From an uncultured Methanomethylovorans sp. (GTDB lineage: Archaea; Halobacteriota; Methanosarcinia; Methanosarcinales; Methanosarcinaceae), in assembly GCF_963678545.1 (NCBI RefSeq), contig NZ_OY782870.1:806001-870000 (forward strand): a stretch of DNA of 64,000 nt. Direction: 5' to 3'. The notes beneath the pieces were generated by a model that saw only the letters and a program-made list of their open reading frames with translations, was not told the DNA's origin and did no database searches. The position numbers and the translations under genes are program-made. Of the stretch, positions 8,896-18,106 are shown one piece after another. The first letter of the stretch is position 1. The number at the start of each line of letters is the position of its first letter.

Positions 8896-9242
8896 TTAAA
8901 AGTTCTTTCAATGGCTTTAAGCAGGTTTTTTCCCAGATCTGTGAGATAATAGATCTGGAAGTTTTTGTTTCTCGTGGAATCCACGAGTCCGGCTTCTTTC
9001 AGAAGTTTTAGATGATATGACAATGCAGAGTGTTTATAATCTGTGATTTCCACAAGCACGCATACGCAGAGCTGTTGCACTTCAAGTGCTTTGAGAATAT
9101 GTATACGCACAGGATCTGATAGCACTTTGAATAGTTCCACCAGGCTGGTTACGTTTTCCTGCATGGTCGCATGGACTTTCTGCATGATCATGTCAGGAAG
9201 GATGTAAGGTTCAGGCTCTAGCAGTTTTTCTTTTCCATTCAT
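8889..9242 (-). CDS. ArsR-family winged-helix regulator
   Basis: The 117-residue protein has the ArsR winged helix: [17 protein letters not shown], then [11 protein letters not shown] (close to the ELCVCDL metal-sensing motif), [18 protein letters not shown] as recognition helix and a wing. The paired cysteines suggest response to a thiophilic metal or arsenite, but the Asp of the classic ELCVCDL is Val, so sensing may differ. An N-terminal extension of about 30 residues precedes the domain. It is convergent with nikR and its upstream region contains the folded RNA candidate at 9371-9491. Confidence 0.87.
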   Translation of the reverse strand: MNGKEKLLEPEPYILPDMIMQKVHATMQENVTSLVELFKVLSDPVRIHILKALEVQQLCVCVLVEITDYKHSALSYHLKLLKEAGLVDSTRNKNFQIYYLTDLGKNLLKAIERTFNQ

Positions 9243-9370
9243 TGTCTTTGGATGATGTCGTGATATATTAATAATCTTTTTACGCCATTTTGTTTTAAGG
9301 ATGCAGCCAGTCGTATATCTTCTGGAATAATTTAGAAAGATTCAAATATGTTGGGCCATTTCTTTAAAGC

Positions 9371-9491
9371 AAGGAGTTGGGTGTGAAGCTACCAACAACA
9401 CCCTGCTGCGAAGACATCCTATAAATGTGCATAACCAACCATAAAAGATGTCCTGGATTATACAGGGATCTAAGTGCTTCACATGCTCCTT
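9371..9491 (+). ncRNA. Candidate structured RNA in the gap between ArsR gene and P-type ATPase
   Basis: The two ends pair over 14 bp: AAGGAG (9371-9376) with CTCCTT (9486-9491) and TGTGAAGC (9382-9389) with GCTTCACA (9476-9483), separated by a 5/2-base internal loop. Inside lie GGGTGT/ACACCC, GACATC/GATGTC and CCTG/CAGG hairpins, some mutually exclusive. AAATATG near 9345 is a possible TATA box about 25 bp upstream on the plus strand, and U-rich runs follow at 9508-9515 and 9539-9556. The strand is uncertain: on the minus strand this would be a leader of the ArsR gene. I do not recognise a known riboswitch. Confidence 0.4.
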
Positions 9492-9581
9492 AAAAACTGA
9501 AAAACGGATTTTTCTATCTCTGTTTTCAGGTATCTAGCTTTTTTATTATATTTTTTAATATTTTATTTGAAAACTCTTTGT

Positions 9582-12263
9582 TTATTTATTGTTTCTCACA
9601 TCTACTCTCTTTTTTTCCTTCCTTACGACAAACTTGATGCCCTCTACAATAAGCAGGGTGAGGAAAGCAGCACCTAAAGGCAGTACCCAATCAATGGCTG
9701 TTAAAGGTGTCAGTTCAAATACTACCTGGAACAGGGGGATGTACACCACACACAGGATCAGCAGGAAAGTGATTAGCATCCCTTTCAACATCAACTTGTT
9801 GGAGTACAATCCCATTTTAATGACAGACTCATCAAGGGACCTGAAGGCGTTGGGTACGAATAAAGCCATGCAGACTATGGTTACGAAAGTTAGAGTTCTT
9901 GCCTTCTGCACGTCAGTAAAGGGGTCAGCCAGCATAAATACCAGGAAGGACACAATGCTCATAGTGAGTGCTGTGCTGATTACCAGGGTCAGATTCCTCC
10001 TTCCAAGTATCTCTTCCTTTGGGTTACGGGGTTTTATACGCATAATACCTTCCCTTACTGGGTCCATACCCAGGGAGATAGCCGGTACAATTTCGCTGAA
10101 CATATTAATGAAAAGGATCTGCAGCGCCAGCAAGGGTATGTACTCGAAACCCAGAATCGCTATTGTAATGAGAATCAGTATCATTTCTGTGAAGTTTCGG
10201 GATACCAGGTATGTAGTGAATTTCTCTATGTTAGCGTAAATGCCTCTTCCCATTTTCACAGCTTCCACGATGGTTGCAAAATTGTCATCCTGCAGCACCA
10301 TCACACTGGCCTCTCGTGACACATCCGTGCCTTTGATGCCCATTGAGATGCCTATATCAGCTTTTCTAAGGGCAGGTGCATCATTAACACCATCTCCTGT
10401 CATCGCTACAACATGCCCTCTATCCTGCAAGGCTTTGACTATCCGAAGCTTCTGTTCAGGGCGAGCTCTTGCATATATATTTGCTTTTTCCACTACGCTA
10501 CTGAATTCTTCATCGTTAAGTCCATCCAGTTCACTGCCCGTGATAGCTCCATCATCTAAAATACTTCTTACCTTTTCATCAGTGATTCCGTCAAGAGATA
10601 CGATTCCATCCGAAAGACCAATATCCATAGCAATGGCTTTTGCAGTCTCCTGGTTATCTCCTGTTATCATGACAACCTTGATCCCTGCTTTATGGCAGGT
10701 TTCAATAGCTTTTTTTGCTTCCTCTCGCGGTGGGTCCAGCATAGCTACAAGTCCCAGGAATATCATGTCTTTCTCAAGTTCATCACCCTTTTCACTCAGG
10801 GGCCTGTACGCCAAAGCGAGCACACGATACGTTTTCTGTGCAAGCTCATGGTTCTTGTCAAGCATTTCCTCTCTGTCATGTTCTGTGAGAGCCCGCACAC
10901 CTGAAGGGTCATATATGCGTGTGCACCTTTCAAGCACGATTTCGGGAGCACCTTTTGTAAAAGTCATCTCCTGTTCTTGTATATTGTGCAAGGTGCTCAT
11001 CATCTTCCTTTCGGATGTGAAGATCACTTCCTGCAATCTTGGCAGCTCATCATCCAGTTTTCTTTTCCATATCCCGGCTTTAGCTGCAGCCACTACCAAA
11101 GCTATTTCCGTAGGGTCCCCGATACCCTTCCATTCGTTATTCGATTCTTCCAGCGCAGCATTGTTGCATAAGGCCCCAGCTCTCAGCAACATTTCCAGAC
11201 CTTTCTCATTTTCAATATCAGCAGGAGTGTTACCGTTGAGCAGTTCCCCTATCGGTTCATATCCCATCCCGGTAACATCCAGTTCTGAACCGGGCAGCAC
11301 GATCTTCCTTACGGTCATCTCGTTGCGGGTAAGGGTACCTGTCTTATCAGTACAGATCACAGTGGTAGAACCCAACGTTTCCACACCCAGCATTTTTCTT
11401 ACAATAGCATTATGCTGAGCCATGTGACGCATCCCATTGGCAAGAGTAATGGTCATAGTGAGGGGTAAACCTTCAGGCACTGCTGCCACGGCAAGAGCGA
11501 TGGCGATCAAAAGCATATCTGTCATAGGCGCTCCTTTAAATAGGCCAGTAGCCAGAGTGACTAGGGATGCAATAAGTGCTATAGCAGCAAGGGTACGTGC
11601 AAGTTTTGTGATCTTCTCCTGCAGAGGAGTTGTTTCCTCTTCCTGCTGTACCAGCCCGGCTATTTCTCCGAGTTTTGTCTTCATACCAGTGGAGACCACA
11701 AGGGCGCTGCATTTGCCGTGTACTATCTGTGTGCCTGCAAAGATCATCTCGTCCTTTTCTTTGTTCACAGGTACGCTTTCTCCGGTCAGTGCGGCCTCTT
11801 CTACCCGCAGCCCGATCATTTCGATCACAAGAGCATCTGCAGGTATCATATCTCCGCTTTCCAGTACAAGTATGTCTCCCGGAACGACATCCTTTGAGGG
11901 TATTTCCTTTAGTGTTCCTTCCCTGCGCACTCTTATGATGGGCTGCACGAACTTCTTAAGGGCTTCCATAGCCTTTTCTGCTCTGTATTCCTGCAGGAAT
12001 CCCATCAGTATTACAAAAAGAATGATGCCGATTATCGCCCAGAAATTGATAACTTCGTCAGCCACCAGAGCTATGATCGCAGCGGCAGCCAGTACCCATA
12101 CTATTACATTCGCAAACTGTCTGATAAAAACCTTAAAAGGAGTTACTCTGTTCTTTTCTTCAAGCTGGTTAGGTCCATACATCTCAATCCTTTTCTTAGC
12201 TTCTTCGTTTGCTAACCCTCTTGGGGAGCTTTCCAGTTTCAAAAAGGCTTCATCGGTCCTCAT
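9582..12263 (-). CDS. Cation-transporting P-type ATPase, P2 (Ca2+-ATPase-like) group
   Basis: An 893-residue P-type pump. Visible in order: actuator loop ALTGESVP, TM4 motif AVAAVPEGLP, phosphorylation site CTDKTGTLT, nucleotide-binding KGAPE, hinge VAMTGDGVNDAPAL, TM5 YLVSRNFTEM and TM6 NMFSEIVPAISLG. PEGLP with Asn/Glu in TM5 places it in the P2A/P2-like group that moves Ca2+, Mn2+ or Na+/H+; TM6 has Glu where SERCA has Asp, so the ion is uncertain. No heavy-metal-binding domain is present. It starts 9 bp after the PfkB gene, so they form a two-gene unit. Confidence 0.9.
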   Translation of the reverse strand: MRTDEAFLKLESSPRGLANEEAKKRIEMYGPNQLEEKNRVTPFKVFIRQFANVIVWVLAAAAIIALVADEVINFWAIIGIILFVILMGFLQEYRAEKAMEALKKFVQPIIRVRREGTLKEIPSKDVVPGDILVLESGDMIPADALVIEMIGLRVEEAALTGESVPVNKEKDEMIFAGTQIVHGKCSALVVSTGMKTKLGEIAGLVQQEEETTPLQEKITKLARTLAAIALIASLVTLATGLFKGAPMTDMLLIAIALAVAAVPEGLPLTMTITLANGMRHMAQHNAIVRKMLGVETLGSTTVICTDKTGTLTRNEMTVRKIVLPGSELDVTGMGYEPIGELLNGNTPADIENEKGLEMLLRAGALCNNAALEESNNEWKGIGDPTEIALVVAAAKAGIWKRKLDDELPRLQEVIFTSERKMMSTLHNIQEQEMTFTKGAPEIVLERCTRIYDPSGVRALTEHDREEMLDKNHELAQKTYRVLALAYRPLSEKGDELEKDMIFLGLVAMLDPPREEAKKAIETCHKAGIKVVMITGDNQETAKAIAMDIGLSDGIVSLDGITDEKVRSILDDGAITGSELDGLNDEEFSSVVEKANIYARARPEQKLRIVKALQDRGHVVAMTGDGVNDAPALRKADIGISMGIKGTDVSREASVMVLQDDNFATIVEAVKMGRGIYANIEKFTTYLVSRNFTEMILILITIAILGFEYIPLLALQILFINMFSEIVPAISLGMDPVREGIMRIKPRNPKEEILGRRNLTLVISTALTMSIVSFLVFMLADPFTDVQKARTLTFVTIVCMALFVPNAFRSLDESVIKMGLYSNKLMLKGMLITFLLILCVVYIPLFQVVFELTPLTAIDWVLPLGAAFLTLLIVEGIKFVVRKEKKRVDVRNNK

Positions 12264-12272
12264 ACCATTCTC

Positions 12273-13193
12273 CTATTTCAATAAAGATGCAAAATCCTTT
12301 GAGATATAATTCTCAGTATGTGTACATACATGCGTAGCGAAGCTTATTGCAGTCGTAATTACATATTCCCAACTAGATTGATTATTCCATTCGGGAAAAA
12401 AGTTTTCATCCTCTAGAGAATGCATACGGTATATCAGGCCAGCATTAAAGCTATCTCCAGCCCCTATCGTACTCACAACTTCTACAGATGGTACGGGGTG
12501 ATATTTTTGGCATTTGTCTGTTTTCAGCCAGACTCCCCTGTCATTTTTCGTATATATCAAGCAGTTGCAACCACATTCTTTTACATGCTCATACACTTGT
12601 TCGGCATCTTCTTTGCCAAAAGCTATCTCAAAATCCCTATGTGAACCCTGGACTACATGTGCCAGTGATATGTTTTCCTTTACCATGCTCCTTACACCTT
12701 TAATACGATTTAGAAGCGATTCCCGCAGGTTTGGATCATATATCAGGATAGCACCTGCATCTTTTGCGGCTTTTATTATGTCCAAAAGTTTTTCTCTTGC
12801 TTGCTCCGATACCGCCATCAGCGAACCAAAAAGTACTATATCTTCTTTTCTAAAAGCAGGAGTTGCTATCTGTAATCTTTCAGGAGGATAAGTTTCGTAA
12901 AAAACATATTTTGCATCATTCATCTCGTCCAGAAAGGCAAGTGCAAGGGGCGTTTCTCCGCCCTCGTATCTATATATGTTTTCAGTATTCACACCATTGA
13001 ATTTGAGGAATTCATTTACCATATCACCTAAATGATCAGTAGAGAATTCGGTAATCAGGGTTACATCTATTCCGCATCTTGCAAGAGAAACAGCAGTATT
13101 GAGCATTGCACCGCCAGGGTTTGCAGAGATCGGCCTTTTTTCCCGAAATGTTATGTCATAAAATGTTTCACCTATGGCAAATGCTCTTTTCAT
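12273..13193 (-). CDS. PfkB-family carbohydrate kinase
   Basis: A 306-residue ribokinase-fold protein. The N-terminal substrate region has NPGGAMLNTAVSLARCG and the C-terminal catalytic signature TIGAGDSFNAGLIY with the Asp base is intact. Families with this pattern include fructokinase, ribokinase and ADP-dependent variants; the exact sugar or nucleoside cannot be read from sequence. It sits immediately upstream of the P-type ATPase gene. A downstream operon link with a cation pump is unusual. Confidence 0.85.
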   Translation of the reverse strand: MKRAFAIGETFYDITFREKRPISANPGGAMLNTAVSLARCGIDVTLITEFSTDHLGDMVNEFLKFNGVNTENIYRYEGGETPLALAFLDEMNDAKYVFYETYPPERLQIATPAFRKEDIVLFGSLMAVSEQAREKLLDIIKAAKDAGAILIYDPNLRESLLNRIKGVRSMVKENISLAHVVQGSHRDFEIAFGKEDAEQVYEHVKECGCNCLIYTKNDRGVWLKTDKCQKYHPVPSVEVVSTIGAGDSFNAGLIYRMHSLEDENFFPEWNNQSSWEYVITTAISFATHVCTHTENYISKDFASLLK

Positions 13194-13222
13194 TTCATTG
13201 CCTGCCTTATATTGTGAACATG

Positions 13223-13708
13223 TCAGACATTACCTTTTGTATGTATTTCGAATATAATGCTTTGCAGGTACATGGGATTTCCTTGAGGGCCACGCTGTAT
13301 GAATATCCTCTCCTCAACGGGCCTTTCCTCCCCTTTTTTTGTCATGATCCTGTATTTCAATGTGATATATTTGCTACCCTCCCTGCAGTTTTCCATTAGT
13401 TCCAGCTTCACATATTCACGTTCACCCGATTGTATGATATCCTCGTATGATCTCGCAGACATGAAATCTTCTGCTTTGTAGCCGAATTGTGAGATGTTTT
13501 CAGAAATGAACACAACTGAAAAATCCCTTGAAGCATTCCTGGAAAGAGCAATGAATGGACTGCTATTGATTATGGATTCGAGAACTTTAAGCTTTTCAAA
13601 TGCATCCTTCTCTTTTTCCATAACGTGTAGTGATTCTTCCTTGCTCAACTCTTTCTCTATAGTGCCTATATCTTTTTCAGCATTTGTTTTCATTCCCAGT
13701 GCCCCCAT
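13223..13708 (-). CDS. Stand-alone PAS domain protein
   Basis: The 161-residue product has a charged, probably coiled-coil N-terminus (residues 8-45) followed by one PAS domain: INSSPFIALSRN, VVFISENISQFGY, YEDIIQSGERE, YRIMTKKGEERPVEER and a final QSIIFEI strand. No kinase, receiver or methyl-accepting domain follows, so it could only act as a sensing partner for another protein. Its PAS domain resembles the first PAS of the histidine kinase at 44-47 kb. A second ATG five codons in is an alternative start. The gap to the PfkB gene is 29 bp. Confidence 0.8.
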   Translation of the reverse strand: MGALGMKTNAEKDIGTIEKELSKEESLHVMEKEKDAFEKLKVLESIINSSPFIALSRNASRDFSVVFISENISQFGYKAEDFMSARSYEDIIQSGEREYVKLELMENCREGSKYITLKYRIMTKKGEERPVEERIFIQRGPQGNPMYLQSIIFEIHTKGNV

Positions 13709-13872
13709 TGATACTACAATAAAGATTTAACTAAGTACTATTTATGCATTTGTGGAAACTTGTTGGCCAGTAACCATGAAACTGATCCCAGAAAGTTTAC
13801 TCTTTGCAATAGTGTATATTCGAAAAAAATGCTTATAAAAAAAGATAAATATATCCTCGTCAAAGGATATTA

Positions 13873-14148
13873 TTATTTAATATACAATCCACATCTGCAG
13901 GATCCACGAGTCTCTACGTCTTTGATCCTCGCTACGCATGGGCAGATGATCTTCTTGTCAGCTTCTTTATCCCCGGTCCTCTTCTGACAGAAACAATACC
14001 ATTCTCCATATTGTTTTTTATTATTGGCTATACCTTTTACGGCTGTAGTTATCACATCATAATCTGGATTCAGCCTGTATCCGGTTTCCATAGCATTTTT
14101 CTTAGATCTATTATATAATTCTTCTTCTAGGTCGTTGCTAAATTGCAT
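13873..14148 (-). CDS. Ferredoxin-thioredoxin reductase catalytic-chain-like protein
   Basis: A 91-residue protein with the cysteine pattern of FTR catalytic chains: CFC at 52-54, CPC at 69-71 and CRC at 84-86. In plant-type FTR the pattern is CPC, CPC, CHC, binding a [4Fe-4S] cluster next to a redox disulfide; here the first CPC is CFC and the last CHC is CRC, as in several methanogen homologs. It is the last gene of the operon with the ferritin-like protein and FprA. A role in reducing disulfides during oxygen exposure is inference. Confidence 0.87.
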   Translation of the reverse strand: MQFSNDLEEELYNRSKKNAMETGYRLNPDYDVITTAVKGIANNKKQYGEWYCFCQKRTGDKEADKKIICPCVARIKDVETRGSCRCGLYIK

Positions 14149-14191
14149 GTTAACTCTCCTGATTCCTTTGACTATTCATCTCTATTCTAAT

Positions 14192-15394
14192 TTATTTCTT
14201 TGCCATGGAAGCAAGTCTACCGCCTATTTCTCTGCATTTCGCACGGTCTTCTTCAAATGGCTTGAAGTTTACCTGAAATCCAGGCTCTATTATCTCAAAA
14301 CCTGATTCAGTTAATTCCTTTTCAATTCCCTTCACAGCACCGCCGCCCCAACCATAAGAACCGAAAACAAAGAACTTCTTGCCTTTTGGTCGGAGTCCTT
14401 TCATATAGCTAAGGAATCCTGCAATAGTGAAGAACATTCCATTGTTCTGTGTAGGTGAACCTATAGCAACTACTGATGCATCCATGAGTTCTTTTATTGT
14501 TTTACTCCAGTCATTCTTACGTAGGTTACGGAGTTTCACTTCAATTCCTGCCGATTCAACTCCATAAAGGATTTCCTTTGCCATTATTTCAGTGCTGTTC
14601 CACATGGTATCATAGACAATCAGTACCATTGGCTTTGCTTCGGCATTAGCCCATTTTACATAAGCTTCGATTATCCTTTCAGGTTCCTTTCTCCAGATTA
14701 CGCCATGCGCAGGAGCTATAATGTCGAACTTAAGTCCCATTTGCTTGACCTTTTCAGCATAAACGAGTACCTGCTTACCAAAAGGCATGAGGATGTTGGC
14801 ATAGTATATTTCTGCGTCTTCCATCACGCCTTCTACCTGGTCCTCGAACCTTTCTGAGGTAGCTATGTGTTGACCGAACGCATCATTGGAGAAGAGTATC
14901 CTGTCTTCTTTCAGATACGTATGCATGCTGTCTGGCCAGTGCAGCATCACTACTTCTATAAATTGCAGAGTCCTTTTACCGATTCTGATCTCATCTCCGG
15001 TCTGTACAACCTGTAGATCCCAGTTTTCAAATCCCATTTCACGATAATGTTCGAACAGGCCCTTTTTACCTTTAGCTGAACTAAATATTTTAGCCTTGGA
15101 AGCCACCTCCATCATAGCTGGCAGGGAACTGGAATGATCCATCTCCACATGGTTAGATACAATATAGTCTATTTTAGCAGGGTCAACTATCTGTGAAATT
15201 CTTCCGATCATCTCTTCAAAGAAAGGCGCTTTGACAGTGTCGATAAGAGTGATCTTTTCATCTATTATCAGATATGAGTTGTATGTTCCACCCTTTGGTG
15301 TTTCGTATCCATGGAAGTCTCTGAGATTCCAGTCAATAACGCCTACCCAGTAAACACCTTCGGATATCTTTACAGGTTGTATTTCATTCCCCAC
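14192..15394 (-). CDS. fprA: F420H2 oxidase FprA (flavodiiron protein)
   Basis: A 400-residue two-domain enzyme. The N-terminal metallo-lactamase-like domain carries the diiron ligands HVEMDHS, LHWPDSM, SNDAFGQH and PAHGVIW. The C-terminal flavodoxin domain begins near residue 250 (VLIVYDTMWNSTEIMA) and includes IGSPTQNNG and FGSYGWGGGAV for FMN. In methanogens this enzyme reduces oxygen to water with F420H2. It follows the ferritin-like gene by 14 bp and precedes the FTR-like gene by 43 bp, together an oxygen-defence set. Confidence 0.93.
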   Translation of the reverse strand: MGNEIQPVKISEGVYWVGVIDWNLRDFHGYETPKGGTYNSYLIIDEKITLIDTVKAPFFEEMIGRISQIVDPAKIDYIVSNHVEMDHSSSLPAMMEVASKAKIFSSAKGKKGLFEHYREMGFENWDLQVVQTGDEIRIGKRTLQFIEVVMLHWPDSMHTYLKEDRILFSNDAFGQHIATSERFEDQVEGVMEDAEIYYANILMPFGKQVLVYAEKVKQMGLKFDIIAPAHGVIWRKEPERIIEAYVKWANAEAKPMVLIVYDTMWNSTEIMAKEILYGVESAGIEVKLRNLRKNDWSKTIKELMDASVVAIGSPTQNNGMFFTIAGFLSYMKGLRPKGKKFFVFGSYGWGGGAVKGIEKELTESGFEIIEPGFQVNFKPFEEDRAKCREIGGRLASMAKK

Positions 15395-15408
15395 TTTATA
15401 TCTCTCCT

Positions 15409-15900
15409 TTATGTTTGCATCCTGAACTCTGTAGCAGTCTGCAGCATTTCATCTATAAGCCTGTAATGTCCCCTTTCGGCTGCAGCTATCTTGTCAAAGA
15501 ACTCTTTTTGTTCAGGTTCTGTTGCTCTTCTTCCAAGCTCCATATAAAAATATTCACTCTTGTATTCAAATCGCAGGGCAGCAAGCAGGATACCTATCTC
15601 TTCAAGTTTTTTGTCAGAAAATTCTTGTGTTAAAGAAGGGGTAAAGTCTGGAAAATGGTGTTCAACATGCGCAGCGGTCTTGTCTCCATTTTTGAATTTC
15701 TTCAACATCTCAGCATGCTTTTTCTCTTCCCCTGCAAGAAATGTATAAAGCTCGCGAGCAGCCTGATTTTGCATTGATTCTGATTTTTTAAGGTAGTATG
15801 CCCGACCATCTTCTTCAAGCTTGATAGCCACATCAATAGCCTCTTCCAATGTATCTAATTTGTCAAGTTCCTCTGATATCTCCTGTAATACATCTTTCAT
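15409..15900 (-). CDS. Ferritin-like (rubrerythrin-type) diiron protein
   Basis: The 163-residue all-helical protein has diiron motifs spaced as in rubrerythrin: AIKLEEDGRAYYLK, FLAGEEKKHAEML, RFEYKSEYFYMELG and AAAERGHYRLIDEML. There is no rubredoxin domain, so it would need a separate electron donor. It leads the operon with FprA, which fits a role in peroxide reduction or iron handling. The upstream 269-bp gap is shared with the divergent inositol phosphate synthase gene. Confidence 0.88.
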   Translation of the reverse strand: MKDVLQEISEELDKLDTLEEAIDVAIKLEEDGRAYYLKKSESMQNQAARELYTFLAGEEKKHAEMLKKFKNGDKTAAHVEHHFPDFTPSLTQEFSDKKLEEIGILLAALRFEYKSEYFYMELGRRATEPEQKEFFDKIAAAERGHYRLIDEMLQTATEFRMQT

Positions 15901-16169
15901 TGTAAGTCATCTCCATCTACTATAATCCCATACGCATCATGGCCAAAACCAATGTGCAAAAATCTTCCCACTTTGAAAGTAGAGTCTATAAAATTATATA
16001 ACTTTCGAATATATGTGCACCACTTAATATAAGCCTGCTTAATATTGATAAAAGGGCAATCAGTGAAGATTTTGTTTAGAAAACTTTTTATTGACCTGCC
16101 TCCATTATGAAGTTTAAATTTACGTGCGACTTCATTATTCTTCAGTTATTTTGATCATGAGGTATTCTA

Positions 16170-17273
16170 ATGGGCAAAATAAAGATAGCTATTGCCGGGA
16201 TTGGTAACTGTGCCAGTTCACTCATTCAAGGTATTGATTATTATAAAGATAAATCTTCAAAGGATGCCATAGGGCTTATGCACTGGGATCTGGGTGGTTA
16301 CAGACCATTTGATGTCGAAGTGGTAGCTGCCTTTGATATAGATGTCCGAAAAGTCGGAAAGGACATATCAGAAGCTATCTTTGCACTACCCAATTGTACA
16401 GCAGTGTTCTGCAGTGATGTTCCTAGGAAGGGTGTCACTGTAAAGATGGGAAAGGTACTTGACGGTGTTTCAGAACACATGGCAGCTTATGCTGATTCCC
16501 GCAAGTTCATAGTCTCGACAGAACCTGAATATGAAAAGGAAGATGTAGTAAAGGAACTGAAGGATTCAGGTGCTGAGATCCTTTTGAATTACATGCCTGT
16601 TGGTTCTGAACTGGCCACGCAGTTCTATGCTGAATGTGCCCTGGAAGCAGGTGTGGCTTTCATAAACAACATGCCAGTCTTCATTGCGAGCAGACCAGAG
16701 TGGGCAGCGAAATTCGCTGAAAAAGGTATTCCAATCATTGGGGATGACATCAAAGCACAGCTTGGTGCTACTATTACTCATCGCATGCTTGTTGACCTTT
16801 TCCGTAAAAGAGGTGTCAAACTTGAGCGGACGTATCAGTTGAATACTGGCGGCAACACTGATTTCCTTAACATGCTTAACCGTAGCAGACTTGCTTCCAA
16901 GAAAGAATCTAAGACCGAAGCCGTGCAGTCAGTTGTGGGTGAGCGTCTAGATGATGATAATATCCATGTAGGTCCAAGCGATTATGTGCCATGGCAGAAC
17001 GATAATAAAGTCTGTTTCCTCAGGATGGAGGGGAAACTTTTCGGCGATGTGCCTATGAACATTGAGTTGCGCCTGTCCGTGGAGGATTCTCCGAACTCTG
17101 CAGGTGTTGTCATCGATGCTGTAAGGTGTTGCAAACTTGCGCTAGACAGAGGTATTGGCGGTATACTTTATTCTCCATCCGCATATTTCATGAAGCATCC
17201 CCCAAAGCAATTCACTGATGATGAAGCCTACAACATGACCCTTGAGTTCATTGCGGGTACGAGGGAAAACTAA
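16170..17273 (+). CDS. Inositol-3-phosphate synthase
   Basis: A 367-residue protein with the NAD-binding start IAIAGIGNCASSLIQGI and the family motifs VVAAFDIDVRKVGKD, NYMPVGSELATQFYAECAL, GDDIKAQLGATITHR and NTGGNTDFLNM. It turns glucose 6-phosphate into inositol 3-phosphate for archaeal inositol lipids. GAGGT about 10 bases before the ATG sets the start. A DUF429 gene follows with its ATG 4 bp after the stop. Confidence 0.93.
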   Translation: MGKIKIAIAGIGNCASSLIQGIDYYKDKSSKDAIGLMHWDLGGYRPFDVEVVAAFDIDVRKVGKDISEAIFALPNCTAVFCSDVPRKGVTVKMGKVLDGVSEHMAAYADSRKFIVSTEPEYEKEDVVKELKDSGAEILLNYMPVGSELATQFYAECALEAGVAFINNMPVFIASRPEWAAKFAEKGIPIIGDDIKAQLGATITHRMLVDLFRKRGVKLERTYQLNTGGNTDFLNMLNRSRLASKKESKTEAVQSVVGERLDDDNIHVGPSDYVPWQNDNKVCFLRMEGKLFGDVPMNIELRLSVEDSPNSAGVVIDAVRCCKLALDRGIGGILYSPSAYFMKHPPKQFTDDEAYNMTLEFIAGTREN

Positions 17274-17277
17274 AAAT

Positions 17278-18096
17278 ATGGCCTTGGCGGCATCTGGTCA
17301 CCGCGAGATCTTTGGTGTAGATTTCAGCGGTGCAAAGATCGCTTGTAATAAAATATGGGTCAGCCACGCAGAAGTGTCTGGCACAAGATTGTGTATGGTG
17401 GAGTGTTATCCTCTCAGTGAAGTAACTTCATATAATATGAGCAGGGCAGATTGCCTTCATGCCCTGCTTGATCTCATACTTTCCACTAAAAATTCTATCT
17501 TTGGTATGGATTTTCCATTTGGAATTCCGGTTCAGCTGATGAAAGGTATCAGTTGGGATGAGTTTATTCGGGATTTCCCACAACTCTATGCCAATGAATA
17601 TGAATTCAGGGATATCAACCGTAAACTTTCCGGAAACGTAGAGTTCAAAAGATTAACCGACAAAGAAGTAAAGGCTCCTTTCTGTGTGTATAATCTAAGA
17701 TTGTACAGGCAGACCTATTTTGGTATAAGGGATATCATAAGACCTCTTCTGATCTCAGATGCTGCGAGTATATTGCCGCTGCAACCTTTGAAGGCAGATG
17801 TTCCATGGCTTATGGAGATATGCCCCGCCTCTACTCTGAAAAAAGAAGGGTTATACACTCCATATAAAGGAAAAGGTGTAAAGGAAAAAGCAAATAGGGG
17901 GCATATTCTTGCTCACCTTGGAAAAAAGGCACTGGATATGCCCAGAGACATAATTGACAAGGCTTTGCAGAACGCTGATGGTGATGCCTTAGACAGTATT
18001 ATCGCAGCATATTCTGTTTTCAGAGCCCTAAATATGCTGGGACATAAGAATACGCTGCAAGAGCCTTATTTAAGGGAAGGCTTCACTTTTACATGA
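17278..18096 (+). CDS. DUF429 family protein
   Basis: A 272-residue protein starting at the ATG at 17278 (GAGGG at 17261-17265 upstream). The open frame runs back to a TTG at 17242 inside the previous gene, which is less likely. It has GVDFSGAK near the start and a conserved GMDFPFGIP, then ICPASTLKKEGLY and ADGDALDSIIAAY, the DUF429 pattern, which suggests an RNase-H-like nuclease fold. Function unknown. It is probably co-transcribed with inositol phosphate synthase. Confidence 0.8.
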   Translation: MALAASGHREIFGVDFSGAKIACNKIWVSHAEVSGTRLCMVECYPLSEVTSYNMSRADCLHALLDLILSTKNSIFGMDFPFGIPVQLMKGISWDEFIRDFPQLYANEYEFRDINRKLSGNVEFKRLTDKEVKAPFCVYNLRLYRQTYFGIRDIIRPLLISDAASILPLQPLKADVPWLMEICPASTLKKEGLYTPYKGKGVKEKANRGHILAHLGKKALDMPRDIIDKALQNADGDALDSIIAAYSVFRALNMLGHKNTLQEPYLREGFTFT

Positions 18097-18102
18097 AGCC
18101 TT
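18077..18102. terminator. Bidirectional stem-loop between convergent genes
   Basis: AAGGCTTCA (18077-18085) pairs perfectly with TGAAGCCTT (18094-18102) around an 8-base loop. It spans the DUF429 stop codon and lies 5 bp from the end of the convergent afpA gene, where a two-way terminator would be expected. Confidence 0.6.
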
Positions 18103-18106
18103 GCTC

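Noticed and set aside
10240..11418. Long plus-strand frame opposite the P-type ATPase gene
   Set aside because: It is the antisense shadow of a strongly conserved ATPase; the serine-rich translation has no domain character.
17242..17277. Longer DUF429 protein starting at a TTG inside the inositol phosphate synthase gene
   Set aside because: The ATG at 17278 has a ribosome site at a good distance and matches the domain start; the extra 12 residues have no family character.
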